NCBI GenBank assembly: GCA_963696875.1
Contig: CAVOLQ010000004.1
Span: 186,001 to 250,000 of the forward strand
Source: Albibacterium sp963696875
GTDB taxonomy: Bacteria > Bacteroidota > Bacteroidia > Sphingobacteriales > Sphingobacteriaceae
Length of the DNA stretch: 64,000 nucleotides
Reading direction: 5' to 3'
Positions 7,682 to 17,194 of the stretch are shown here, one piece after another (the first letter of the stretch is position 1; the number at the start of each line of letters is the position of its first letter). Both the position numbers and the translations under genes were made by a program. The notes beneath the pieces are model-generated. The model ran no database searches. It worked only from the letters and a program-made list of their open reading frames with translations, and was not told the DNA's origin.

Positions 7682-9304
7682 CTACAGCTTATCCCACCAG
7701 ATTCTACTGGTTATAAAATCACCACCCGATATCGAATTCCGAGCTGCATTTAAATTTTCTTCATTAGCACTACTCTCTCCTAGTGGATAAGTAAGCCTTC
7801 TAGGGATTGTACCTCCAGTAATATTCCCCGGATAGTCTACCGGTACTAAAATCGGATATCCAGTTCTTCTCCAATTGCTCCATGCCTCATAAAAATTTAA
7901 AGTGATGCCGGTTGTTGCCCAATATTGTGTATTAATCATTTCAATCCCTTTTGAAGCTACATAAGGATTTTGACTTAAATAAGCCGTTACTTCTGCATCC
8001 GAAATAGTTAGATTGCCACTATATTGAGTAAGAAAAGTCATTGACGCCTTAACACCGTTCTCATAACGTGTTTTCGGATCGCCATATGCAGATCCCCAAC
8101 GTGCTGCAGCTTCAGCCAACAGGAGTTCCGATTCGGCATAAGTCAAAAAGTAAGTCGGTGAAGTTCTTTGCACCATTTCCAGATTAACGGAAGAGTAACT
8201 GTTTAAGCCGGCAGGGTCATTTACTACACCCACATAAGAAGGATCATAATAAATACTAAATCCATCATTGTTCTGGCTTGTGTTTTTTCCGTTAGGCAAA
8301 CCTTTTTGAAGAGCAGCATCACCTTTTGGACTACTATTTTGAACCACACTGTTCGGATTGCTACCTGTCCAAACATTTACTCTGGCGACCCTGGTTAAGC
8401 GGGGATCATTATGACCTTTTAAGAAGTCAATAAATGTTTTTGACCATTTTGTGTAAAAATGTTCGCCACCACCGCTATCTCCCAACAATACTTGCGCATG
8501 GCGGTTATTTACTGTTCTATCAACTCCGGCACCGCCACCTTTGACAAAAGCGTTATCATCAATACTGTTCATTGTCTTGCCCAATACTTTCAAGACAACG
8601 GATTTTGCCTTTGCTTCATCTACTTTTACCAATCGCATTGCAGCGCGCAATAAAAGGGTATTCCCAAAACGTTGCCACTTTGATATATCTCCTGCGTACA
8701 TTGCATCTCCTGTAAGTTTATCACCAGTTGTACTTAATGCATTAACTGCTTCCTCTATTTCTTTAAGAAGATCAGCGTATATAAGGTCTTGCTTATCATA
8801 TTTTGGATAGAATAACCTTTTATGATAGGCTAGACCGGCCTCAAAATAAGGTACATCACCGTACAAGTCAGTAATTCTCTGAAAGACCATAGCTTTCATA
8901 AGTCTTCCTACCTGATGAAGATTAGCATACTGAGGCTTGTCTCTTGTGAATTCAACCAACTCAACTACTGGTTTAACTTGTTCCGTATATGCTCTATTCC
9001 AGTAAGCATGCTTGTACTCATGATTGAGTGTATACTTATCTCCAGCCCAAGCGCTAAACGTTGTCGCAAACAGTTGAGTCATGGTAGAAGCCATAGCCAA
9101 ATTTGTTCTCCAAGCTTCAAAAGCGAAATCTGTACTTCCAGTATAGGTTAACTGAACCGAAGTAAGTAAGGTATTAGGATTAAAATTACCTTCTGTAAGT
9201 GCAGTAGGATTTGTATTAATCTCTGCAAACTCTTTGGTACAGCTTGTTGTAATCAAAGTAGCCAACAAAAGAAACGAGAAAATTTTTCTATATATATTTT
9301 TCAT
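7682..9304 (-). CDS. SusD/RagB-family outer-membrane glycan-binding lipoprotein
   Basis: A 540-residue lipoprotein with lipobox TTSC (Cys22), followed by the usual EINTNPTAL start of the SusD-like_2 group. Tetratricopeptide-like helices of the family are visible (FAFEAWRTNLA, VKPVVELVEFTRDKPQYANL, RLMKAMVFQRITDLYGDVPYFEAG, LLLRAAMRLVKVDE), as is the closing FYEAWSNWRRTGYPILVP with TIPRRLTYP. It sits on the cell surface as the lid of the SusC pore and delivers oligosaccharides to it. It follows susC after a 114-base gap that holds a palindrome, and precedes the GH18 gene. Confidence 0.93.
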   Translation of the reverse strand: MKNIYRKIFSFLLLATLITTSCTKEFAEINTNPTALTEGNFNPNTLLTSVQLTYTGSTDFAFEAWRTNLAMASTMTQLFATTFSAWAGDKYTLNHEYKHAYWNRAYTEQVKPVVELVEFTRDKPQYANLHQVGRLMKAMVFQRITDLYGDVPYFEAGLAYHKRLFYPKYDKQDLIYADLLKEIEEAVNALSTTGDKLTGDAMYAGDISKWQRFGNTLLLRAAMRLVKVDEAKAKSVVLKVLGKTMNSIDDNAFVKGGGAGVDRTVNNRHAQVLLGDSGGGEHFYTKWSKTFIDFLKGHNDPRLTRVARVNVWTGSNPNSVVQNSSPKGDAALQKGLPNGKNTSQNNDGFSIYYDPSYVGVVNDPAGLNSYSSVNLEMVQRTSPTYFLTYAESELLLAEAAARWGSAYGDPKTRYENGVKASMTFLTQYSGNLTISDAEVTAYLSQNPYVASKGIEMINTQYWATTGITLNFYEAWSNWRRTGYPILVPVDYPGNITGGTIPRRLTYPLGESSANEENLNAARNSISGGDFITSRIWWDKL

Positions 9305-9331
9305 CGGAAATTGAGTTTAAATGTGATGATG

Positions 9332-9383
9332 CCATCATGAGTGAAAAATTCATTTGAATGGGTGAATTTTAAAATCATGATGG
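9332..9383. repeat. Imperfect palindrome between susC and susD
   Basis: CCATCATGA (9332-9340) pairs with TCATGATGG (9375-9383), and inside it AAAATTCA pairs with TGAATTTT. Three-base unpaired stretches separate the two stems. It lies in the susC-susD spacer. It could act as an mRNA stem that sets the SusC:SusD ratio, as a weak terminator or as a protein site. It also contains the nonamer ATCATGAGT found in two other intergenic palindromes of this window (21702 and 41633). Confidence 0.6.
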
Positions 9384-9418
9384 GTTCATTTTTGTTAGTT
9401 TAGAATAATGATTCTGAA

Positions 9419-12400
9419 TTAAAACCTTGCACCTATGTTAATTCCATAAGTTCTTTGCGGAGGTAATACTCCCATCTCTAGACCAATAGCCTGACCTGAA
9501 TAAGCAGCCTCTGGATCTATATTGTCTGTCTTTTTCATCAAAGTGAATAGATTCCTGCCTACAAAACTTACATTTAAGCTTTTAACTTTACCATTAATTA
9601 AATTGGATGGGAAAGTATATCCTACAGAGACTTGTCGGAATTTAATAAAACTAGCATCTTTCACGAATAAAGCGGATATATTGGTTAGGTTAGAATAATA
9701 TTGCTGCGCTGTTCGATTAATTCCCCAAATATCGTCACGACCAACTAGGGTTGCTTTGTGTTTACCGTTAGAGGTAGAAGTGCTTTCGGTATTAGAATAG
9801 ATTTTACCACCAAATTTACCATCAATTAAAAATCCAAAATTTAATCGCTTATAGGAGAACTCATTTATCCATCCCGCAAGCCATTTATGATAGGCTGAAC
9901 CTTGCGATGTCAACACATTTGAAGGAAGTGGCAGACCAGTAGTGGGGTGCAACTCAATTTTACCATTCGCATCCCGCGCATAATCATAAGCAACTACCTG
10001 GGCGGCAGGCTCACCAATTCTGTGCTGAACATAAGCAGTGCCAGAACGAGCGGTTGCCCACGTTAATGGGGCGTCACCAGTAGCTAATGCAAGGATTTCG
10101 TTCTTGTTGATAGTACCGTTAAGTGAGGTTGTCCAGGTAAAACCATTAGGATTTCTAAATGGCGTTAGGCCTACCAATCCTTCGAAACCTGTATTTCTAA
10201 TTTGTCCGATATTTAATGCGGCGGCAACATAACCTGAAGTCGAAGAAGCTGGAGCGTTCACGATTTCATTCGTTGACGTTTTTCTATACCAGGTAAAATC
10301 GATGCTCAATCTATTTTTAAACATCCTCATTTCAGTCCCGATTTCTAATTCAGAAGCCAAAGAAGGCATTAAGGCTTTGTTTGGTACAGTGGAACCAGAA
10401 ATATTTCCTACTGGAAGTCCATTAAGAGTTACAGAACCTAAACTGTAAGTCAAAGCGGTTTGATATGGGCTTGTAGCTTGACCAACTTCTGCATAACCAG
10501 CGCGTAGTTTACCAAAATCTAACCAATTAACCTTATTTAAATATTCAGAAAAGACAAACGATCCACTTATCGATGGGTAAAACTTGTCAACAGGGTTCGA
10601 ATTGTTAGGAGTGGCTAAAGTAGAAAACCAGTCAGTACGGCCTGTACCTGTTAAATAAAGAGTATTTTTATAATTTAGCTCCAACGTTCCATACACAGCT
10701 TGCATTTCTTCTTGTCTTTTTCCATAGCTGACCGTTCTATTGGGAACGTTACCTAGATAGTAGACGAAAGGCACTGAAAAACCTGTACCCCCAGCGTTAA
10801 TATTCTCTCCTTTTAGGTTTCTATAGCTGGCGCCAATATTGGGGGACAAACTAATGTCTGAAGTTAATTCAAATACTTTTCCAGCTAAAATGTCTGCATT
10901 TAATTCAACATTACTAGCGGTCTGTTCATCCATTTGACCAACGACTCTATAAGCAGTTCCGCTTGGCACGATCATAGTGTATCTATCATTATAATAATCG
11001 CGTGCCGCACGTCCTTGTATAAAATAACCATTGTCGAAACTATAGCGAAGTGTTGCTGAGCCTATCAATCGATCCCGATGGGTATCATGCTTGAAATATT
11101 GAGAAGCAAACCAAGGATTGGTTGTAAAAGCACTACCTGAAATATTTATTTCATTTCCATTTTCATCAACGGAATTTCTAAAATCATTGATATTAACCGT
11201 ATTCGCTAAAGAGAAAAGACCATAGGTTGCATTTCCGGAGTTATCCCCAAGTCTGGTTCTATTATTTCCATTCTCAAGGATATAGTTTGCTCTAACATCC
11301 AAGTTTAAACGTTTTGTTAAAATAAAATTTGACGAAAGATTAAACGTTTGTCGGTCAAGACCTGAATTAGGCATTATATTCGTATTTGCTAGATTACTTG
11401 CCGAAAACCTTACAGATCCTTGTTCAAAGCCTTTGGAGAAAGAAAGAGTATTCGTCCAAGTTCCGCCAAGTCGATAAAAGCTTTTAATATTATTCGGCGC
11501 TGCACTATATGCCCTCATTGCACCATCTGCTTGAATATAAGGCTGACCATCCATTTTGGGACCCCAAGAGCTTGATCCTGTGCTATATGCTTGGGCCGCA
11601 GAAATTGGCTTGTTTTTAACAATCTGACCATCAACAAGTGCAGTTGAACCCTGACCGTATTCGTATTGAAAATTGGTAGGATCTACTACTTGATTAACTA
11701 CATAATTGCTATTAAACTCAATACTGGCCGGTGCTCCTGTTACTCCACTTTTGGTTGTAATTAAGATTACACCCGCCTTTGCACGTGAACCATAAAGTGC
11801 AGAAGCGGCGGCTCCTTTCAATACTGAAATACTTTCAATATCGTCTGGATTTATATTACCGATATTATCACCTCGATCTGGAGCGTTTTGAAATTGTCCG
11901 GTCCCAGAGGAGGTTTCATTAGTCATAGGAACTCCATTTACCACATATAGGGGCTGGTTGCTTTGTGAGATACTTGACATACCGCGAATTTGTATGTTTA
12001 CAGATGAACCAGGGCCGCCGGATACTGAGTTGACATTTAGGCCTGCAACTTTCCCTACTAAAGAATTGGCAACGTTGATTTCCCTTGCTTGGGTAAGTGT
12101 TTCTCCTTTAAGTTCTGTTACTGAATACCCCAACGCCTTTCTGTCCTTTGCGATACCTAGTGCCGTAATAACTACATCCTCTAATGAGCTCAAATCTGGC
12201 GCTAAACTGATATTGACTACATTTCTATTGGCGGTAGCCATCTCTTGAGATATAAATCCTAAATATGAAAATTCTAGAATTCCATCAGTTGGTATGCTAA
12301 TAGAAAAATTACCGTTCTCATTAGTAGATGTGCCGATGCTTGTTCCTTTCAAGCTAATGCTTACTCCAACTAAAGCCTCACCATTTACATCGGTAACTCT

Positions 12401-12937
12401 TCCGGTGACCTTTTTTTGGACTTTCCCATTATTGGTTTCGAAGCCAATAGCGTTTTGAAATGAAATGGGTTGCATTACAACATCTCGTAACTCCATGCTG
12501 CTATTTTGCAATGAATTAACAACTTGCCGCTTTTCTTTTCTTTTAAGAATTATGGTATTTTCAAGAATTGAATAATCTAGCGGCTGATCTTTGAATACGG
12601 CAGATAATGTCTCACTCAAAGGCATACCCTCGATATTTAAAGTAACTTTGGATGTGTTTTTCAATAAACGGTTATTATATAAAAAGTCGAAGCCCGTCTG
12701 CTTTCTAATTTCAATAAAAACACTCTCCAAGTTAGAGTCAACCGCTTTGAGGGTCACATTCTGGGAAAAGCTATTTGCACTGACCTGAAGAAATGTTATC
12801 AAAAGCAAAATACCTGTTAACTTCATGGTTCTTTTGATTAATGTTGAGAGGGTATTATAATGCTTGATTTCATTATAATCACTATTGTTACGATCGTTAC
12901 CTCTACTGATACTTTTCGTTAAATAAAAAATAATCAT
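9419..12937 (-). CDS. SusC/RagA-family TonB-dependent receptor with STN signalling domain
   Basis: A 1172-residue outer-membrane transporter. In order: a signal peptide around residues 38-59 (MKLTGILLLITFLQVSANSF), an STN domain (about 60-132, LESVFIEIRKQTGFDFLY), a carboxypeptidase-regulatory-like domain (about 173-258, GRVTDVNGEALVGVSISLKG), a plug (about 260-395, RGMSSISQSNQPLYVVNGVP, the SusC signature) and a 22-strand-type barrel ending in GINIGARF. It imports glycan fragments using TonB energy. The STN domain is the part that contacts FecR, so this protein also senses its ligand for the sigma/anti-sigma pair just upstream. ATG 12937 gives a long n-region common in this family; ATG 12826 (1135 residues) is the alternative start. 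Confidence 0.93.
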   Translation of the reverse strand: MIIFYLTKSISRGNDRNNSDYNEIKHYNTLSTLIKRTMKLTGILLLITFLQVSANSFSQNVTLKAVDSNLESVFIEIRKQTGFDFLYNNRLLKNTSKVTLNIEGMPLSETLSAVFKDQPLDYSILENTIILKRKEKRQVVNSLQNSSMELRDVVMQPISFQNAIGFETNNGKVQKKVTGRVTDVNGEALVGVSISLKGTSIGTSTNENGNFSISIPTDGILEFSYLGFISQEMATANRNVVNISLAPDLSSLEDVVITALGIAKDRKALGYSVTELKGETLTQAREINVANSLVGKVAGLNVNSVSGGPGSSVNIQIRGMSSISQSNQPLYVVNGVPMTNETSSGTGQFQNAPDRGDNIGNINPDDIESISVLKGAAASALYGSRAKAGVILITTKSGVTGAPASIEFNSNYVVNQVVDPTNFQYEYGQGSTALVDGQIVKNKPISAAQAYSTGSSSWGPKMDGQPYIQADGAMRAYSAAPNNIKSFYRLGGTWTNTLSFSKGFEQGSVRFSASNLANTNIMPNSGLDRQTFNLSSNFILTKRLNLDVRANYILENGNNRTRLGDNSGNATYGLFSLANTVNINDFRNSVDENGNEINISGSAFTTNPWFASQYFKHDTHRDRLIGSATLRYSFDNGYFIQGRAARDYYNDRYTMIVPSGTAYRVVGQMDEQTASNVELNADILAGKVFELTSDISLSPNIGASYRNLKGENINAGGTGFSVPFVYYLGNVPNRTVSYGKRQEEMQAVYGTLELNYKNTLYLTGTGRTDWFSTLATPNNSNPVDKFYPSISGSFVFSEYLNKVNWLDFGKLRAGYAEVGQATSPYQTALTYSLGSVTLNGLPVGNISGSTVPNKALMPSLASELEIGTEMRMFKNRLSIDFTWYRKTSTNEIVNAPASSTSGYVAAALNIGQIRNTGFEGLVGLTPFRNPNGFTWTTSLNGTINKNEILALATGDAPLTWATARSGTAYVQHRIGEPAAQVVAYDYARDANGKIELHPTTGLPLPSNVLTSQGSAYHKWLAGWINEFSYKRLNFGFLIDGKFGGKIYSNTESTSTSNGKHKATLVGRDDIWGINRTAQQYYSNLTNISALFVKDASFIKFRQVSVGYTFPSNLINGKVKSLNVSFVGRNLFTLMKKTDNIDPEAAYSGQAIGLEMGVLPPQRTYGINIGARF

Positions 12938-13004
12938 ACTTTTGTAAAGTTTGGGTTAATACATTCATACTGTTAATACCTTTATTGGTAATCTAAACTC
13001 TGCC

Positions 13005-13029
13005 GCTCCGGCTGCAATCCGGAGCGGTT
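13005..13029 (-). terminator. Hairpin after fecR
   Basis: CCGCTCCGG (13005-13013) and CCGGAGCGG (13021-13029) are perfect complements around CTGCAAT. An outer pair TAATCTA/TAGATTA (from 12992 and ending 13040) extends the symmetry. It lies between the fecR stop and the susC start. No U-run follows, so it may attenuate rather than stop transcription into susC. Confidence 0.5.
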
Positions 13030-13089
13030 AATAGATTAACTATACTGTTTTTTTGAATCAACTTGTGTCCATCGTCATATATTTAATCT

Positions 13090-14241
13090 TTAAATTGATT
13101 TAACTATAATTTTTTTTTCCATTACTGTAAATTGAAATCCACCGCCTTCCTCCAGTATGTTTAATATTTTGGATATTTCTATGTCTCTTGATATGAATCC
13201 TGTAAATTCATCTGAGGGTGTTCTTCCTTCATATTGAACTTCAACATCATACCATCTTTCAATTTCATTCATAACATCCTGAATTCTCGTATTTTTAAAC
13301 TTAAAATAACCATTCTTCCAGGCCACCTCTTTTTCTACATCTACTTCCTCTATTTTTATTTCGGGCTTTAGCCAGCTAATTATAGACTGTTGCCCCGGCT
13401 TTAACAATTGTGTTTTATAAGGCTTTCCATTTGAGTAGTTTTGGGTTACCCGAACGCTACCTTCTACTAAGGTCGTTTTTACAAATCCACTATTTCCGTA
13501 GGTGTTAATATTAAAATGCGTACCTAATACCTCAACCATCTGATTATCACTTTTTACCTGAAATGGTCTTAATTTATCCGCAACTATTTCAAAATAGGCT
13601 TCTCCATGTAACTCCACTTTTCTTTGGTTACCTGTAAAAGCTATCGGATAACTTAGGGAAGATGCCGAGTTTAACCATACTTCACTTCCATCGGGCAAAG
13701 TAATTTTATAGGTCCCTCCTTTTGGTGTTATTATCTTATTAATTGCCTTTTCATTTTGATATATTTCTGTCAAGATTGAACTATTTTCATAGGATACCGA
13801 CCCATCCGAGGTTTTCACAATTTTCATATTACCCTCAGTAGCTAATAACCCATTTGCAGCATCTTTTAAGTCAATGCGAGATCCGTCAGCTAAAATTAAA
13901 ATAGCCTTATTTCCTCCTGGAAGAATTTCAACCTTTTGTTCAACTATTACTTCATGCTTATTTTCAGCAATTTGGTAAAATCCAAAAGCGCATATAATTA
14001 AGACGATAGCAGCTGCAACAATCCTTCTTACCACTATTGGTTGCAGAACCCAAGGAGTGTAATTTGGAGGGATCTTTAACTCTACTTCATTTAATATTTG
14101 TTCAACCCGATCAGCAGAAAATGTATTCTCGCTGTTTTTTGCATAATGCAAATACCAGCTTTCCAAAAAAGCCTTTTCTTCTGGACTACAGGTTCCGGAT
14201 CTGTATTTATAAAGTAACTCTATGACTTGCTTAGTATCCAT
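13090..14241 (-). CDS. FecR-family anti-sigma factor
   Basis: A 383-residue single-span inner-membrane regulator. The N-terminal cytoplasmic part (1-70, with the short SPEEKAFLESWY segment) binds the sigma factor, and a membrane span covers about residues 72-90. The periplasmic FecR domain includes GSRIDLKDAANG, TPKGGTYKITLPDGSEVWLN and VELHGEAYFEI. A C-terminal DUF4974 domain ends YDVEVQYEGRTPSDEFTGFISRDIEISKILNILEEGGGFQF. It lies between the sigma gene and susC, the standard order of trans-envelope signalling in Bacteroidota glycan loci. The SusC STN domain is its probable partner. Confidence 0.93.
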   Translation of the reverse strand: MDTKQVIELLYKYRSGTCSPEEKAFLESWYLHYAKNSENTFSADRVEQILNEVELKIPPNYTPWVLQPIVVRRIVAAAIVLIICAFGFYQIAENKHEVIVEQKVEILPGGNKAILILADGSRIDLKDAANGLLATEGNMKIVKTSDGSVSYENSSILTEIYQNEKAINKIITPKGGTYKITLPDGSEVWLNSASSLSYPIAFTGNQRKVELHGEAYFEIVADKLRPFQVKSDNQMVEVLGTHFNINTYGNSGFVKTTLVEGSVRVTQNYSNGKPYKTQLLKPGQQSIISWLKPEIKIEEVDVEKEVAWKNGYFKFKNTRIQDVMNEIERWYDVEVQYEGRTPSDEFTGFISRDIEISKILNILEEGGGFQFTVMEKKIIVKSI

Positions 14242-14315
14242 ATATTAGAAGTAATGTATTCTTCTTTATTATATGACGGCTAAGTATCGCTTAAGTGGTA
14301 GGCTGTATAAAAAAA

Positions 14316-14888
14316 TTATAGGAATAGTAATAAAATAATTGAAGTAATTTTTACTCGAATGATTTTCAACGCATTATATATTTGCTTCTTTACCGTATTT
14401 TCTGAAATATTGAGCCTTTGAGCAATTTCCTTATAGGTAAGATCCTCATTTCTACTCAATTCATAAACTTCTTTCATTTTTACAGGAAGATCTTCAATAC
14501 CTTTTTCGATAATGAATCTTAACTCTTTTTCACGTAAAGTTTCATCTGTAATGCATTGCCCTTCGTTAAAATAGTCCTTAATGGATTCAGTATATTTATT
14601 CTCAACTCGGGTATGGGCAATTCGATCTAATACTCTATTTTTAATCGACGTATATAGATAGCAAGATAGACCTCTTTTTAAGGAAATTTCTTTCCGTTTA
14701 ATCCATAATACTACAAAAAGTTCTTGCAATATATCCTTAGCTTCTTCCTCATTGTCAATGAACCTGTAAGCGTGAATAAACAACCGCTCTTTGTAACGAC
14801 TATAGATTTCAGCATAAGCTCTTTCACAATCCTGCTGTAGTAACAGAAATAAATCACTATCGGAAATAAGTGTGTAATTGTTTCCCAT
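14316..14888 (-). CDS. ECF RNA polymerase sigma factor (SusC-linked, sigma-70 family)
   Basis: 190 residues with two sigma regions. Region 2 is about 25-92 (AYAEIYSRYKERLFIHAYRF, EEAKDILQELFVVLW). Region 4 is about 125-180 (LPVKMKEVYELSRNEDLTYK, a helix-turn-helix with IAQRLNISENTVKKQI). It should direct RNA polymerase to the downstream susC operon once FecR releases it. It is the first gene of the minus-strand glycan cluster, 74 bases before fecR. The hydrophobic C-terminus (ITSIILLLFL) is common in this subgroup. Confidence 0.93.
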   Translation of the reverse strand: MGNNYTLISDSDLFLLLQQDCERAYAEIYSRYKERLFIHAYRFIDNEEEAKDILQELFVVLWIKRKEISLKRGLSCYLYTSIKNRVLDRIAHTRVENKYTESIKDYFNEGQCITDETLREKELRFIIEKGIEDLPVKMKEVYELSRNEDLTYKEIAQRLNISENTVKKQIYNALKIIRVKITSIILLLFL

Positions 14889-14924
14889 ATCTTCGCAACA
14901 TTTAAAAATAAAATATACAATAAA

Positions 14925-14955
14925 CCATATGAGCTAAGGTCTTTAGCTCAAATGG
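14925..14955 (-). terminator. Terminator of the symporter operon
   Basis: Two 13-base arms (14925-14937 and 14943-14955) pair with two mismatches around a 5-base loop; the core is GAGCTAA/TTAGCTC. Read on the minus strand, the hairpin is followed by a T-rich stretch (14885-14924). It lies 45 bases past the symporter stop and directly upstream of the sigma gene, so it should insulate the glycan cluster. Confidence 0.6.
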
Positions 14956-14999
14956 CGATTCAATGTCAGATACAATACTCTACTTATAGTATGCTTTTT

Positions 15000-16898
15000 T
15001 TATACAGATTTCTTCGGATACAAAATTGAAACAACATATATCGTTAACACGGCTAACGGAAAAGAGATTAACGCTGGATTCTCTAATTTATGGATTGCAT
15101 TAGCAGGGTCTAAACCATAGCGATCCCACATTGTGGGCGAAGTAAGTATGATTGCTAATGACGAAACAATACCAACAACAATAGAAGAAGCGATTCCTTT
15201 TGCAGACGTTTTTTTCCAGAAAAGAAGAAACAATATCGCCGGAAGGTTTGCCGAAGCAGCAATGGCAAATGCCCATCCAACCAAAAACGAAACGTTCATT
15301 CCTTTAAAAGCCATACCTAAAGCGATTGCAAACACCCCAACCACTAAAGCAGAGATCTTTCCAGCTTTTACTTTGTTGTCATCATTAAGATTCTTGTTCA
15401 GATAGACATCCATAAAATCATGAGCGATAGCACCCGAGGAAGCGACGATTAATCCGGCAACAGTGCCCAAGACCGTGGCAAAAGCAACAGCAGAAATTAC
15501 AGAAAACAAAACAACACCAAAGGCCCGAGCTAAAAGCGGTGCAGCCATATTACTAGACTCCACATCCATTACCCCATTTACGGCTGCTCCAAGCCCCATA
15601 TATAAAGTAAGGACATAAAAAGCGCCTATTGATGCCACAGCAAGTATTGTTGATTTCCTGGCATCCCGAGGTGACTTAACGGTATAATAACGGATCAAAA
15701 TATGTGGTAAGGCCGCTGTCCCTAAAAACAATGCAAGCATTAAAGAAATAAAATCAAGCTTGCTCCAAATACTAGAACCCTTACCAATTTTATATTTTAA
15801 ACCAGGCAGCATAAAGTCTTTTCCAGAAGTTATATTCTGATAATACACAGAGACATTTTCGCCATTATCGGAAAATTTAGATTCCGCAAAACGAACTAAA
15901 TCACTTTTTTCAATAATCGATAAATACTCAAGGAGCCCAACAGGACCAGTTTTTTCCACTTCCTTCCCGTCAACAACGATCTTACTTAAATGACCTACTT
16001 GAAAGAAATTGGCGTTTTCTTTTGGCTCACCATTATATAGTTGCACGCCATTTTTATTTGAAATAGAAAGGGTTTCTTTTAATGTATAGGCTTGATTATC
16101 CTCCACCAAATCAAACCATCTGGCAATCCCATCTTTCTCTAGTTTAACAAATTCTTTCCCTTTAACTTCTACTTGAGAAACCACATTCCAACCCGCAACG
16201 CCAATGACTTTCTTATCTGCCATTTCTGGAGAAAATTCCATAAACTTATGATAAACTTGATTTTTATGTTCAGGATTAAGTGTAAACCCATTTTTCAAAA
16301 TATAGAAAGTCAGAATTGATGACAGTATAATCAAAAGGCCTCCTTTTAGAAACTGGACATAGGTAGTTGATGTCATGCCGGCACTAGCGACTATTACAAT
16401 TACGATAACTCCAACTAATAACACCCCAACCCAATGTGGTAATCCTAACAGAGGTGTAACCAAATCTCCGGCTCCCACCATTTGTGGAATTAAATAGAAA
16501 ATGGAAATGATCAAAGTGCTGAAAGAGGCAGCCAATGTAATCGCCCTAGAATTAAATTTTGAATTTAAAGCATCGGTAAAAGTAAATTTCCCCAATTTTT
16601 TAAAGGGTTCAGCAATTAGAAAAAGAGCCACTACCCATCCGGCTAAAAAGCCTATCGCATATAAAAACCCGTCAAATCCAGAAATGGCTATCATTCCACA
16701 GATTCCTAAAAACGAGGCAGCAGACAAATAATCACCTGCAAAGGCAATCCCATTTACTGTCCAGTGTATTTTTCCACCAGCGGCGTAGTAAGAAGATGCT
16801 GATTTAGTTTTTCTCGCGAAATAAAAAGACAGGCCCAAAACTAAGCCAACAAAAAAGATAAAGAAAAGCAGTGCGGTATAAGAAACTTCATATATCAT
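15000..16898 (-). CDS. Sodium/cation:solute symporter, acetate permease (ActP)-like
   Basis: A 632-residue SSS-family permease with about 13 membrane spans. ActP-type motifs are visible: YYAAGGKIHWTVNGIAFAGD, YLSAASFLGICGMIA, LIPQMVGAGDLVTPLLGLP, GTAALPHILIRYYTV and VAGLIVASSGAIAHD. It should import acetate or another short carboxylate with a cation. The loop between about residues 215 and 370 is much longer than in E. coli ActP and is hydrophilic and beta-rich. Its start overlaps the stop of the upstream DUF485-like gene by 4 bases (ATGA), as in yjcH-actP operons. The substrate is inferred; a sugar acid is possible given the nearby epimerase. Confidence 0.85.
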   Translation of the reverse strand: MIYEVSYTALLFFIFFVGLVLGLSFYFARKTKSASSYYAAGGKIHWTVNGIAFAGDYLSAASFLGICGMIAISGFDGFLYAIGFLAGWVVALFLIAEPFKKLGKFTFTDALNSKFNSRAITLAASFSTLIISIFYLIPQMVGAGDLVTPLLGLPHWVGVLLVGVIVIVIVASAGMTSTTYVQFLKGGLLIILSSILTFYILKNGFTLNPEHKNQVYHKFMEFSPEMADKKVIGVAGWNVVSQVEVKGKEFVKLEKDGIARWFDLVEDNQAYTLKETLSISNKNGVQLYNGEPKENANFFQVGHLSKIVVDGKEVEKTGPVGLLEYLSIIEKSDLVRFAESKFSDNGENVSVYYQNITSGKDFMLPGLKYKIGKGSSIWSKLDFISLMLALFLGTAALPHILIRYYTVKSPRDARKSTILAVASIGAFYVLTLYMGLGAAVNGVMDVESSNMAAPLLARAFGVVLFSVISAVAFATVLGTVAGLIVASSGAIAHDFMDVYLNKNLNDDNKVKAGKISALVVGVFAIALGMAFKGMNVSFLVGWAFAIAASANLPAILFLLFWKKTSAKGIASSIVVGIVSSLAIILTSPTMWDRYGLDPANAIHKLENPALISFPLAVLTIYVVSILYPKKSV

Positions 16899-17194
16899 AA
16901 TAGCTCCTCCTTTTTATCCGCTTCTTTACCATTCATATCATCCTCATAACGGGAGCATAAGAAGTTATAAAGTATGCCTAAAAGCACAGCAAATAGAATA
17001 AGTCCAATGCCATAGAAAATAGCCAAATTTATTCCTCCAATAACTTCATAGGCTAATAATTCATAATTCAGAACACCGATGGCAACAAAACCGGCGTAAA
17101 AGAAAAGATATAGAAAAAAGAACTTAATGCCTAGCTTGGCTTTTTTTTCTGAGGCAAAATCCGTCTCAGGTTCAGGGGGTAGATTTTTGTGCAT
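16895..17194 (-). CDS. Small membrane partner of the symporter (DUF485/YjcH-like)
   Basis: 99 residues with a charged N-terminus (EPETDFASEKKAKLG) and two membrane spans (about 24-47 and 58-83), then YNFLCSRYEDDMN. Size, two-span layout and translational coupling to the SSS permease match YjcH-like DUF485 proteins, which accompany acetate permeases. Probably an assembly or activity subunit. Direct sequence signature is weak, so the call leans on the gene pair. Confidence 0.72.
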   Translation of the reverse strand: MHKNLPPEPETDFASEKKAKLGIKFFFLYLFFYAGFVAIGVLNYELLAYEVIGGINLAIFYGIGLILFAVLLGILYNFLCSRYEDDMNGKEADKKEELL

